Source of the DNA: Bilabrum cf. latius
Lineage: Eukaryota; Bigyra: Bicosoecida; Bigyra; Bicosoecida
Direction: 5' to 3'
DNA length: 64,000 nt
Assembly: GCA_965178125.1 (NCBI GenBank)
Contig: OZ237769.1
Location: 591,120-655,119, forward strand
The notes beneath the pieces were generated by a model, which was not told the DNA's origin, ran no database searches, and saw nothing but the letters and a program-made list of their open reading frames with translations. Positions 33,196 to 44,233 of the stretch are shown here, piece by piece (positions within the stretch are counted from its first letter, which is position 1; each line of letters begins with the position of its first letter). Both the position numbers and the translations under genes were made by a program.

Positions 33196-34215
33196 ATGAG
33201 GAATACTCGTAGACTAGGTGCGGTATCGAAGCTGCTTGACGCCACCAGCCCACGGCGCGGAGTCTTATCTCGTAAGCATTGGGACTGGATGTGGAAGAGC
33301 GGTTTCATGGATTAGCAGCAGGCGATGCCCTCTGATCTCATCAGTACTGTCATTGAGCACTCTAAGCAGCACACGGGTTCCGGCGCCAGTAGGCTGGCCC
33401 TGGTCCCCATGTGCGGCACCTCCGCCGATGCTCTGCTGCTCGCCGAGGGTGGGATGGATGTGGTCGCCATCGAGGTTTCAGAGGAGGGGTGCGAGCGGGC
33501 CCGATCTAGCTGGTCCAAGCAATGGAAAGGAAGTAACTGGCAAGATCTCGGCGTGAGGATGGTCGACAAAGAGGCGCTGGACGGTGGGCACGCCACCAGC
33601 ACGGTGCACGCAGCTAGGCTGCAGGTAGCAGGGGCCGCCGACGATTCCGGTTCTATACTGCTGCTACAGGCAGACGTGTTTTAGGCTCTACCCCCTGCAG
33701 AATATGTCCAGGGGGGTGCTGGCGATATGCTCGCAGCACTGGCAGGCGGGCTTGGTTGCCTCTAGGGGCAAGCAGTGCACGGCGATGTACACGTGCACCT
33801 GCCCATGCCTCGTGCCTGCGCCTCTCTGGTGTGGGATCGAGGGGGTGTGACGAGTGTGGAGCCGTCGAGTCGCGAGGTGTACCTGCGCACCTTGTTGGGG
33901 TGCCTGCAAGGGATACACCTGGGAGATGAACAAGATGGCAGCAGCTGTCCTGAGTTGGAGGGTGCTGCTGTCGGTGGTGCCCTGCTGGTGGAGGCGCTGC
34001 ATCGGCCTGCCACTGGTGGGGGAGAGGACGGTGGGGATGGCTCCGAGTCGGAGGGTATGTCGGCAAGGAACTTGGTTGAGATGGTGGAGAGCGCATCCCG
34101 ATCGGTTGGACTGGATAGGGGTCGCTGGGAGACGGAGGTGCTGCTCGAGGGGGGCATGGAGGGGGTGCCAGGGGTGTCGCGGGCGCTAGTTAAGTGCTCG
34201 GTGAGGGCCGCCTGA
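33196..34215 (+). CDS. TPMT-superfamily SAM-dependent methyltransferase
   Basis: Frame ATG 33196 to TGA 34213-34215, 339 residues, with TAGs at 33313, 33682 and 33763. Order of motifs: HWDWMWKSGFMD near residue 29 (TPMT family W-x-x-x-W start), LALVPMCGTSADALLLAEGG (motif I with the family's PLCG-like VPMCG), VVAIEVSEEG (acidic end of strand 2), ILLLQADVF (family gDfF), and SLVWDRGGVTSVEPSSREVYL, which matches the IWDRGALVAINPxDRxxYa signature of TPMT. The substrate cannot be told; family members act on thiols, thiocyanate, halides or metalloids. The basic first 25 residues could be an organelle presequence. Gene is divergent from DHODH. Confidence 0.85.
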
Positions 34216-34401
34216 TCTCTGAGCGGTCAGTGTTGGTGCGACCCCCATGGACTCCAAACTTACAGACGGTAATTTGCGGGGCCAGGCAAGTCACAACAGA
34301 AACAATGGCCACAAACGCTGCAAAAACAAAAGTTGCTCGTCACACTGGCCACCGGAACGTCAGGTCCTTGGCCAGACGTTGACATCTGGACATCATTTCC
34401 A

Positions 34402-36906
34402 ATGAGTGATAGGTAAGTGTATATGCCATACTTTATGGTGCGCTTCCGTAGCCTCGTTCCTGCGCCGGCACCCTCGCTATGCACGCCAAAGTATTCGTGA
34501 CGGTTGGTTTGCTTGCCTTTGCAGCGAGGACGAATACGAGTATGAGAGCGAAGGCGATGATTTTGGCTCGCCTCAGCAGCCCTCACCACCAAAATCAAGG
34601 GTTGCAGCCACCAGTTAGCCTTCGTCGGCAGCCGGGGCGGCTGATTCCTCAACAGGTTTCGCTGTGCCTGCCTCTGCAAGCACAGCGTCTGCCTCAAAAG
34701 GCGGTTCTGACGATGCAATTATCGGTTCGAAGCCCGCCCCAACTCCGTCTGTGCTGCCCAGCACCACGGCTAAGGAGAGCACAAGCGCGGCGGCGGGCCT
34801 GCAACACGAGACAGCCGAGTACCGCATCGTTGAGCCGGGCGAGCTAGCTCAGGAGGTGACGCGCCGGGTAATAGCGCTACGGGATGTGCTTGAAATTCCC
34901 ACAGACGTGTGTGAATCGCTACTAGTTGCAACTTCTTGGAGCCGGGAGCGCGTGATGGAGCGGTTTCTTGAGGACGGCGACAAGCTGCTCGAGGAGCAAG
35001 GCGTGAGAGGCACCTGCTCGACTGCGTACCATCCAGAGTGACGCATTCGCACTGTGCTGTATTTAGTATTCGTGCCTACCTTTGAACGTTGAACAACTGC
35101 CGTTGGTGCCATGCACGCCGACGCTCCTCCCTGATTCCGTCCTTCCCGCACTCGCCACCTGTCCTCTCCTCGCAGCTGGCTGACGTGGCGAAGGTACCGG
35201 ATGGCGAGTGCCCGGTGCGGACCCCCATTTCAATTGTGGGTGCAGACGCAGGCGCGGGCGGGTTCTGCGAGATCTGCTTCAACGAGCTGCCTGCCTCCGA
35301 GGCGCTGGCCCTGCCTTGCAACCACGCATTCTGCGGGCAGTGCTGGCGGGCCTCTGTGGATGCGGCGCTGCAGCTCGGGGGCGAGCAGGCGCTGCGAGCC
35401 TCCTGTCCCAGCCACGGCTGTGTGCAGCGCGTGACGAGGAGGACGGTGTCGAAGGTGTGCAGCCCAAGCGACTCGCAGGATGAGGCCGAGGCGGGGCTGT
35501 TCGAGGAGGAGGACGAGGAAGAGGAGTGGGACGGGTCTGGGCCCGGGGCGGAGGGAGCGAGAGCGAGGAGGAGGAGGCGGCGGGGCGGGCTGGCACAGTG
35601 GGCCCACCTGACGGAGCACTCCATGGTTGCAACCGCGCGCAACATGGCGTGGTGCCCCGCCCCCGGGTGCGAGCACGCCTTCGTGGCCAAAGGGGCGGGG
35701 CCCTCTGATGTCAAGTGCCCGTGCGGGACTAGGTTTTGCTTCCGGTGCGGGAAGGAGTCCCACTCGCCCGTCACCTGCGACTCGCTTGCTGCCTGGCAGG
35801 CCAAGTGCGCTGACGAGAGCGAGACGGCCCACTGGATCGTGGCCAATACCAAGAGGTGCCCCAAGTGCTCGGTGCGCATCGAGAAGAACCAGGGCTGCAA
35901 CCACATCATATGCAGGTCCTGCAAGCACGAGTTCTGCTGGGTCTGCGAGGGGGACTGGGCCTCGCACGGGCAGAGCACGGGAGGCTACTACGCATGCAAC
36001 AAGTACGACCCATCCAAGGCGGGGGGCGGCAAGGACGGGGGCGCGGGGGGCGCTGACAGCGCCAAGGCGGAGCTGGACAGGTATCTGTTCTACTACCAGC
36101 GATTCGACAACCACGACAGGGCCAGGCGGTTCGCGGCCCGCCTGAGGGAGAGGACGTAGAGGAGGGTGCAGGCGCTGGCCGAGGCAGGGGGAGGCACGTG
36201 GAGCGATGCCACCTTCCTGGAGGAGGCCATCGAGGCGCTGCTGGAGTGCAGGCGGGTGCTCAAGTTCACGTATGTGCTGGGGTACTACATGCCCGGGGGC
36301 CACGAGAAGGTCCTGTTCGAGCACCTGCAGGAGCACCTGGAGAGGGCCACGGAGGAGCTGGCCGCGCTCACAGAACAGCCGGTGGAGAGGGTGGCGGACC
36401 AGCGGCAGGAGGTGGTCAACTACACGCGGGTCACGCAGCGGTTTCTGCGGCAACTGCTGGGGGGCATCGAGGAGGGACTCACGGGGGGCGGAGCGGGGGC
36501 AGGGGCAGGGGCGGCACCTGGGGGGGCGGGAGAAGGGGTCAAACCTGCCGGTGGGGGTAAGAAGGATGCATCATACGACGGTGCAAACGGGGTACCACGC
36601 GGACGTGTTGGGGCACGGGCCTCTGCAGGTGGTGCAGGCGCAGGCCGAGGGGCCGGGGCTGGGGCTGGGCAGAGGTCTGGATCGAAGGGGTCGGTGCGCA
36701 GTAGCGGGGGCAGGGTGGGGAGTAGTGGGTCCAGGACGGGAGCTGGAGGCAGTAGCGGCAAGAGACCGGGGGCAGGGACAGGGGCTCGCAGCGGGAGCCG
36801 AGGTGCGAGGGGGGGCGCTCCGTCCGGACTGGGTGGGGTGTCTGGGGCGGGGATTGCAGGGAGAGGCCGGAGTGGGGGTTAGTCCAGGCGTAGGAGAGGT
36901 AAGTGA
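34402..36906 (+). CDS. ARIH1: Ariadne-type RBR E3 ubiquitin ligase
   Basis: Exons 34402-34412, 34525-35002 and 35176-36906 (introns GTAAGT/GCAG and GTGAGA/GCAG), 739 residues, ending at TGA 36904. The start MSDSEDEYEYESEGDD is the usual acidic Ariadne N-terminus. A UBA-like segment (LEIPTDVCESLLVATSWSRERVMERF) is followed by RING1 CEICFNELPASEALALPCNHAFCGQCW, an IBR with CPCGTRFCFRCGKESHSPVTC, and RING2 CPKCSVRIEKNQGCNHIIC with the catalytic-type C in CKHEFCWVC. The Ariadne helices follow (TFLEEAIEALLECRRVLKFTYVLGYYMPG). TAGs lie at 34616, after RERT (36157) and at 36880. An acidic insert interrupts RING1-IBR, and the C-terminus is Gly/Ser/Arg-rich, unlike animal ARIH1. Confidence 0.92.
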
Positions 36907-37108
36907 AGATAGTTAGGACTTCCACCAATACGCTGTAAGCAGTATAATTTGAACCTGGATAGATACTACGCGCCAGATGCCCTAGCTATCTTTTGTTTTG
37001 GAAAACAACACGTTACTGAATGGGAAATACGGATCAGCTGGAACACCCGCCACAAGACCGTAGTAGAGAAAAGAAGTTTACTGCCTAACGCACACAGAAA
37101 TTGTTAAT

Positions 37109-37794
37109 ATGAACCCTATTGGATCAGCACGCGAATGGGCAAAGGTGAGACTGTGGGCTTATTCGCCTGCCAAGGCCACAAGATTTGTCAGCTGAACCAC
37201 AATCGCCTCACCATCACCTCGAGAATCGCTGCGTAGCGGTTCAAGAGCGTTCCGCATATATTTTTAAGTGATATATGTCTTCTATCGCTATGAATGTTGC
37301 GGAAGAGCGCATACAAGGCGGATGATGGGGTCGACGTGGTGTCCATCATGGTCCAGTCGGATTGCTCCTTTTCGATTTTGTCACGCCCGATTCGTGCACA
37401 CGTTGTCCCATTGTACTATTAAATATTGCAGGATCATCCCCTCACATCTGTTGTTGGACTTTGGGCAACATTGATGGCTGGAACAGGTGCTTACCTGTAC
37501 AGCAAGCCTATGAAACCATCTATCCGTGTCATCTATGCGCGTCTGGTAGCACAAGCTGGGGTCGTGACCGGTATTTTGGGGGCAGGATTGGCATCGTTCA
37601 TGATGCAGGATAATGAAGAGAAGCCTGAGTTCGGTTCGTTGCAGATCAGGGAGCTGACAGACAAGGAGGGCAGGCGGATCCGAATGGAGGAAGTGGCGGC
37701 CGCTGGGGGAAAGGCTGGCAGTGATGAGGCCACCAAGGTAGCTGCAACAAGTCCATTGTCTGAGGAATTCAACCAGGAGAACGGCAGGCAGTGA
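37109..37794 (+). CDS. HIG1-domain mitochondrial protein
   Basis: Exon 1 37109-37144 codes MNPIGSAREWAK and exon 2 37432-37794 continues DHPLTSVVGLWATLMAGTGAYLYSKPMKPSIRVIYARLVAQAGVVT; junction phase 0, GTGAGA...GCAG, TGA stop, 132 residues. Two hydrophobic helices separated by a basic loop with IRVIYARLVAQA match HIG1/RCF1-type proteins, most like the plant and algal version (S.R.IHAR.HAQ). These proteins associate with respiratory complexes III and IV in the mitochondrial inner membrane. The C-terminal ~60 residues are charged and specific to this gene. Confidence 0.82.
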
Positions 37795-38063
37795 TGTGGC
37801 CCATGTCCGGCTTGCCCGTGCATCGACCGTGCGATTGATGATACACTGTGTACAGAGCCGTATCCGTGCGTCGTGTGCGAGCTTCACTGACCAAGCATCA
37901 CAATCCTCAGCACACCCGATCAATTTGGAATCCATCATTTAGGATTCGCAGTCGGCCAGAGTGAAAGAGGCGCCGCGCTACTGGCACCCTCTGGTTCCGC
38001 AAGAACAACATGTCGCTGAAAATCGAACGGCTCACGCACTCATAGCCAAAAGTAGAACCCAGA

Positions 38064-38775
38064 ATGCCTGGAAAAAGTAAAGGTTAGTGTCATCTATTGA
38101 GTGTCCCTATTTTTTTGTAATTAAATTGCCGAAGATCACTCTAACCACGTGATTTGGAAATGGCCATTCTGTTTCGCAGCGAAAGGAGGCAAGAAGAACA
38201 AGAGCAAGAAGAAGGTGACCGATGAGAAGAAAGAGCTAGTACTTATTGACAAAGAGGATCCCGATTCGCAGGTGTATGCCAAGGTTGTGAAGGTGCTGGG
38301 TGGTCTGCGGTTCGAAGGGCTTTGCTTCGACAAGGAGCGCAAGACACGATTGTTGCACGTCAGGGGCAAGTTGAGAAAGCGCCAGTGGATCAACCAGGGA
38401 GACTTTGTGCTGGTATCCTTGCGGAGCTACCAGGATGACCGCGCAGACGTGATCCACACGTACCAGGCTGACGAAGCTCGCCAGCTCAAGAAGCTCGGCG
38501 AGCTCCCGGCGGATGCAGTGGTGGGCGACGTGGAGGAGAAGAAGGATGGCGGCGGAGACGACGATGGAAAGATCGACGACGTGCTAGTGTTCACCGATGT
38601 ATCCACTGCAGGGGCTGCCAAGGGCGGCGCGGCTGCCAGCGGGGGAGCGGCCAAGGGTGGCTCTGGGAAGGGAGCAGCCAAGGCCGCGGCTCCTGCGGGG
38701 CCCTCCAAGACAGCCATCCTCAGCGCAGCAGCCGCCGGCGATGACGATGGGGACATGGAGCTGGACATGCTCTAA
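38064..38775 (+). CDS. EIF1AX: Translation initiation factor eIF1A
   Basis: Exon 1 38064-38082 (MPGKSK plus one base) and exon 2 38180-38775, intron GTTAGT...GCAG of 97 nt, TAA stop, 204 residues. The basic N-terminus (KGGKKNKSKKKV) leads into the OB fold: KELVLIDKEDPDSQVYAKVVKVLGG, CFDKERKTRLLHVRGKLRKRQWINQGDFVLVSLRSYQDDRADVIHTYQADEAR. This matches eIF1A strand by strand. The acidic C-terminal tail ending DDDGDMELDML is the usual eIF1A ending, but a Gly/Ala/Lys insert of about 45 residues precedes it. It promotes scanning and start-site recognition on the 40S subunit. The gene contains no TAG in frame. Confidence 0.95.
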
Positions 38776-39048
38776 GCCCCCTCACTCCCTCCCTCTCTCC
38801 CTCTCTGCCTGTGGGAGCCACTGGGCGCGAGCTCAACGGCTCTTCCGTCCTATGCTGGTGTGGAGGGTGCGTGATTGATTGTGATGCGAGCTAGCCATGG
38901 CGTCTTGAGTATCATTCCATATTATGGGGATCAGCGTGTCTCAGAGCGTTGCATTGCAGAGCAGAGCAGCCCGGCGCGCCCTTGCCCACAGACGAGCGCG
39001 ACGAGCCGATTGATTCACCTCTTCCTCTTCCTCTTCCTCTTCCTCCGC

Positions 39049-40107
39049 TCACTGCCCCTTGCGCTCCTCCTCCGTCATCTTCTGAAAGACGCACAGCTCC
39101 GAGCACCCCCACTGGAACTTGCGGGCGTGCTCCCGAATGAGGAAGGGCTCGTCCCCGCTGTGCACGAGCGAGAAGCCCAGCTCCTTCATGCGGGCCTTGA
39201 GACCCTCGCTGGAGCCACCGTCTCCGCGGGCGGCGGCAGCGTCGTCACTGCGGCCCCCCAGCCACTTGTCCCTGGGAGTGTACTGCTCCAGCCACGAGTA
39301 GGGCGAGATGAAGACCACCACGCCCTCGGGGGCCACCAGGCTCGGGAGGGCCCGCAGGAGGGCGTCCGGCTCGGGCAGGCGGCAGAGCAGGTTCGCGCCG
39401 TGCACCACGTGGAATGGGCCTCCTAGCTTGTCTGCGTCCAGGCTGCAGGCGTCGCCCTGCTCGAAGCGGATGCGGTCGGGCTTGGCGGCCTCAGGGCGGG
39501 TGGCCTTGCCAGACCGCCAGACCTCGGCTTCCTGCAGATACCGGAATGGGAGCTCCCCGGCGGTCTGGAGCTTCTTCGCGGCATTGATGAATGCGTGCGA
39601 AAAGTCAATGCCAACCACCTCGTCGAAAGCCTCGCTGAGCTTGAACGAGGTTGCGCCCACGGCGCACCCGAGATCCAAGGCACGCGTCTTGGCTGGCTTG
39701 CGCCCAAAGTGGGCCAGACGGCTCTCGGACCAATCAATGCACACCTATGCAGTGCGGACAGGGAAGTTCAGCGCGTGCTTCGGTCCCATGCTGTACGGTA
39801 GGAACTCCTTATCGGAACCGTAGTGAAAGAAGAGGTACTCATTCACCGCACCATCAGTCTCGTACACGTTTCCGTCATGATCCGAAGACGTGGTAGACAG
39901 CTACTACTTCTTAGTTGCCTTCTCCGCGTCAGCTTTGGAGCCGCAGCATGATGCCTTGGAAGAAGAGGGTGAAGATCCCTTCTATGCCCGCAGCAGCAGC
40001 CAGCTCACACCGGCGCCCAACACAGCTCCCGCACAGCTCGCTGCAACCACATGGGTTGTGTTGATATTGCCCAGAGACAATTTGTTGGATGATGATGCAG
40101 CAGCCAT
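39049..40107 (-). CDS. Membrane-anchored OvoA-type (4-mercaptohistidine) methyltransferase
   Basis: One exon, ATG 40107 to TGA 39051-39049, 352 residues. The start MAAASSSNKLSLGNINTTHV runs into a hydrophobic helix (VVAASCAGAVLGAGVSWLLL), so the protein is probably tail-out anchored. Then VYETDGAVNEYLFFHYGSDKEFLP, ALNFPVR, ALDLGCAVGATSFKLSEAFDEVVGIDFS (SAM motif I), FEQGDAC, ISPYSWLEQYTPRDKWLGG and EPFLIREHARKFQWG follow. These match the C-terminal methyltransferase domain of ovothiol synthase OvoA and its stand-alone relatives. The OvoA iron sulfoxide-synthase half is absent. TAGs lie after LLLRA, as an adjacent pair at 39906-39901, and after FPVRTA. A stand-alone anchored form is unusual. 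Confidence 0.8.
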
Positions 40108-40319
40108 GACAATTTAATCCCAGGTACGCTCTAAAATGGGGCCCACGCCGACAGCCTGTGCTCTCCCGCGCAGGACCGCCGGCGTCACACACCCGCGTCA
40201 CACACCCCGGTGGCCGAAAAGCCTCGCAGCACAGCCCTAGGGAGAAAACCCCAGGCACTCTATGAACAAATCTAGCAGCGCGCATACTATCTGTTGCACG
40301 CATCAAGCACCCGAGTCCG

Positions 40320-43300
40320 TCAGCTCCCGGCGCCCCATGGGGAGGCCATGGGCCCAGTCCCAGCCCCAGTCCCAGCCCCAGTCGCCCCAGCCGCCACAGG
40401 CCCATCCGAGAACTTGGACCCCGCCACCTCCCTGTGCCTCGCCCCGTCCGCTCGCTCCCTCGCCCGCCGAAGCCGAAACAAACCCTCGTCCACGTGCTTT
40501 AGTCGATCAGACGCCAGCATCTCCATCACCTCCCCCTGTGCGGCAGGAGGCACAGCCCCAGGGGGCAGCAGCTGCCCCAGCGCGGCCTGCACCCACTCCC
40601 GCGCGACCCCTCCCCCCAGCTGCCTCAGCTTCCTCACCATCGCGGAGACACTGCCCGTCCTGCCGTCGATCACACGAGAAGTCATCGTCACCAGGGCAGC
40701 CTCCAGACCAGCACGCACCAGCGCAGCCCCGGCCCTGCGGATCTCGGACGACGCCCTGCCCATCGCTGCCCCCTGCACCGCACCTGAGCTCGCACCTGTG
40801 CCTGCGCTAGCGCCAGTTTGCTGCTGCCTGCCTGCCGCTAAACATGCATCGCCCAGCATCGATACGGCCCTGCACGCCTGCATCGCCACGTCCAGATTCA
40901 CCGCGGGCAGCGCCCGAACCGCGAGTTCCAGGGCGCGGGGCAGCCCCGGCCAGGAGGATACCACAGGCCCGCACAGCGAGGCCGCGGTGCCCAGCAGCTG
41001 CAGGCCGCGGTACACGAAATCCGCTTGTTCCCTGGCCCGCTGCTGCACGGCCGCTCCATCGACGGGTCCCGTGCCCAGGACCCTGTCCACCACGGCACCC
41101 ACGGCCTCCAGCGCCATCATCTCGCAGGCCCCTCGAGTCGGAGGGGGCACGTGCTCGGGCCTGGCCTTGTGGCAGCAAGTGGCCAGCAGGCTCTGCACCA
41201 ACTCCAGCAGTACCTGGTCCTGACCATGACCAAAGATGAACGGGAGGGCCGGCCGCAGGTGCTGCACCAGCCCCAGGGAACAAGGCCGCTGCACTTGCAC
41301 GATGGTCCTTGCGGCTTCCAGCCAGGCACCCACCGCGTCCACCTGCCCTATCCTCCTCCTCAGCGCCTGCATGAGCAGGGGCCACAGCTGGTCCAGCACC
41401 CTCTTCACCACCCGCATGCTGCCTGCATCGGGAGCGGGCCACTGGGAGTCCCGGCCCGTCCATCCACCCATCGCATACGGCCTGCCGCGGCGGGCAGGCA
41501 GCTGCAGCCCCTCGAGCTCCACGAGAGGAGCTGCACCGGACCGCTGGGCTTCGGCGCGGGCCAGTGCACTCGTCACAGCAGCGGCTTCTTCCCTGGCCCT
41601 GGCTGCATCCGCGCGCACCGCCGGCACCTCGAGAGCGAGGGGGGAGTAGAAGCAGGCATCGAGGTCCTGCAGCGCCAACAGGACGGGCTAAGGGTCGGAG
41701 AGTGGCCCCTGCGACTTGGCGTCTGCCGCCAGGCGGTCTACCGCGGGCTTGAGGACGGCCTTGAGCCGGCCCTCTGCCTGGGACTCGTCGGTGGACGCGA
41801 GGGCGGCGGGGGCCAGGCGGTGGAAGCAGTTGTCTCGGATGGTGGGACGGGCCGACAGGGCAAGAGCCACCATCTGGCCCTGCAGGTCCGGGGGCAGCGC
41901 ATGGGAGGCGTCCCGCAGGAAATAGCCGAGGGCGTTGCCAGCCTGCACGCTGAACGAGGGGTGCGGGCGCTGCACGGCCATGCGCAGCAGCCCCGCGCAC
42001 TTGGGCAGCACCGAGGGGACTCGCACCATGTGTTCCCTGTACACGGTCACCAGCCTGCACATGGTGGCCACGCACTCGGGCTCCCGCGGGTACTGGTCCA
42101 GACCCTGCAGCACGCTCCTGACCAGAGGTGCCATGGAGAAAGGCACCTCTCTGTGGATCCCTCGGAGCGCGTACAGGGCCGCCTCGACCCCCCGCCAGGT
42201 GCCAACCAGTCGCGCGGGCCCTGCGGCAGAGGGCTTCCCTCGCCTGCCGCTGCCCTTGGTCTCCCTGTACGCCCTCATCTGCCCCTGCAGCTGCTGCAGC
42301 AGCATGGTGGCCACCTATCTGGTCCCGCACAGCCTGCATGCGTCCCCCAGCAGCCCGCACACCGCATACCTCCACTCCAGCAAAAAGGCGTCCTGCCTGT
42401 CCTTTGGCATGTCCTCGTACCCCTCAGGCACTTCGATCGCGCCCAGCACCGCCGCGGCCAGCTCCGTGTAGGCCCGCTGCACCAGCCCATGCACCGCCTC
42501 CGTGGTCCGCCTCACCACGATGGGCCTGTCCTCGTCCCCACTGCTGCTGCCTCCCTCCTCCTTGCCCTCCCTGAGCTCCCCTTCCTCCTCCCCCTTGTCC
42601 TGATCGTCCCCGTGCTCCTCCTCCGAGTCATCCCCGTCCCCGCCACCACCGGCGATCGACCTCGGCCCCAGCACCACCCTAGAGACCTCGGCCCACGCAG
42701 ACAGCGTCAGCTCGGCCACCTCGTGGTCCCTGCTGCCAGTGCACCTCACCAGGGCCTGCAGCAGACCCCCGTACAGCGCACCGTGCGGCCGCAGCAACAC
42801 CCTCGCGCTGCAGTTCGCCGCCCAGCTGACCACCTCCACCATGCGTGCCGCGCCCACATCGTCCCCCGCCTCCTGGCACGCGACCCCGACCCCCGCGCAC
42901 TCGCTCGCCTCCCGACACACCAGCCGGAGGAGCCCCTCGGGCCCCCGGGTGTCCCCCGGGTCTGGCACAGCACCTGCACCTGCACCTACACCTGCACTGG
43001 CCCCGGCCCCGGCCCCGCCTGCTCCCCGAGCCTGCCCCACACTGCTGCTGCTCTTAGTCGTCATCCCCTAGGCTCGGGGTACCGTCTGCCGCAGGTGCAC
43101 GATTGCCTCGTCCGAGACCCGCTGGATGGCCGCGTGAGCTGCCTTGAAGGCCGACTGCAGCACCCCGTCCATGGCCGAGAGACGGACCAGTCCGGGGGGA
43201 GGGGCCTGCCCGCCCGGGGCGGTGGCCCTTGCCCTCAGGAGCTGGAATGCCCTCTGCACCAGTCGAGAGGGAGGCGCGATTTCCCTGGCCCCCATGGCCT

Positions 43301-44045
43301 TGTAGTCCAGCCACTCGGCCATGCAGTCCATCGCGGCGCACACCGCCCCCGGCCTGCCCTTAGACCCCGCCATGACTGCGTCCAGCAGGGCTGCCACCTT
43401 GGGCCGGGCGGCGATGAGCTCATCCTGTAGCGCGGCATACCTGCCCCTGCCGATGGCCTTCTTGCGGTGGGCTAGCTCCCGGGCGCGGGGCATCTCCGAG
43501 AGGACCGAGAGCAGTACGGGCTGGCCGGCGGGGGGCAGCCCGGAGGCAGGACCACCCGACCCACTGGCTGCATTGCACTTTGTGGTAATCGCAGAGCGAA
43601 TCGAGTCCACCACGCCGGTCCAGTCTGTCCATTGACACGCCAGCGACGCCAGAGCGACAGCTGCCGGTCGCTGCACGGACTAGAGTCCCGTGCCACCACG
43701 CGCGGTAGTGCACCTCAGCAGCACCTCCAGCAGCATGTCTCTCAGATTTGGCCAGAATTTCTTGTTCAGTCTTGCCAAGTCCTCGATTACTTTGTCCTCC
43801 AGGGTTTTGGCCGCCCATTGCAGTTCCGGCTCGTTGGGTGCATGATTCATATCGAGCTTCAGCAGATTGATTGCGGACATCCAACCGGCATCGCACCGCC
43901 TGACGTCTGCAATGTATTCCGTGGCTCGCTCCCTTTCGTCTTTCGGGGCAAGGCCGGCTGCCACAGCATGAAGGGCACCGCGAACTTTGGCCTCGTTGAA
44001 CGGTGGGCCCAGAAATGTCAGCCCCTCTGGTAGCAATGAGGCCAT
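40320..44045 (-). CDS. TNPO3: Transportin-3/importin-13-like nuclear import receptor
   Basis: ATG 44045 to TGA 40322-40320, 1241 residues, TAGs at 43680, 43068, 42315 and 41688. The N-terminus follows the TNPO3/Mtr10 pattern: ERERATEYIADVRRCDAGWMSAINLL (Q-x-S-x-x-AW helix), ELQWAAKTLEDKVIEDLARL (FaaqtLk.Ki), LRDMLLEVLLRC, and VALASLACQWTDWTGVVDSI (qLalalAdLal.m..W). The remainder is alpha-helical HEAT-like sequence, for example FSVQAGNALGYFLRDASHAL and CVATMCRLVTVYREHMVRVP. Acidic (near 42600) and Gly/Ala inserts enlarge it over human TNPO3 (923 residues). Expected cargo would be SR-type splicing factors, by family knowledge. It is divergent from the PRP18 gene. Confidence 0.75.
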
Positions 44046-44233
44046 GACCACCACCTATGCACACGCTATTTGAACTTAAGCGTAACTATGCGCAGCCTGT
44101 AGTTTGCTGGGTTTCTAATGCATGCAGCATGGTGGTGTTGATGGCCGCACTGCACTCATCACTGCGCCACTGGCAGCAAGGACACGGTGGGATCCGTGTG
44201 CCTCGCAGAGGTAGTAGGGCAGATAAAACCGGC
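44046..44233. promoter_or_regulatory. Divergent promoter region importin / PRP18
   Basis: 188 bp separate the two starts. Open frames continue into this interval on both strands because of TAG readthrough, so the exact 5' ends are less certain than the homologous start positions suggest. Confidence 0.3.

Noticed and set aside
40807-42375. 522-codon minus-strand frame rich in Gly, Arg and Pro
   Set aside because: It is out of frame with the importin-like HEAT repeats on the same strand and lacks any recognisable domain.
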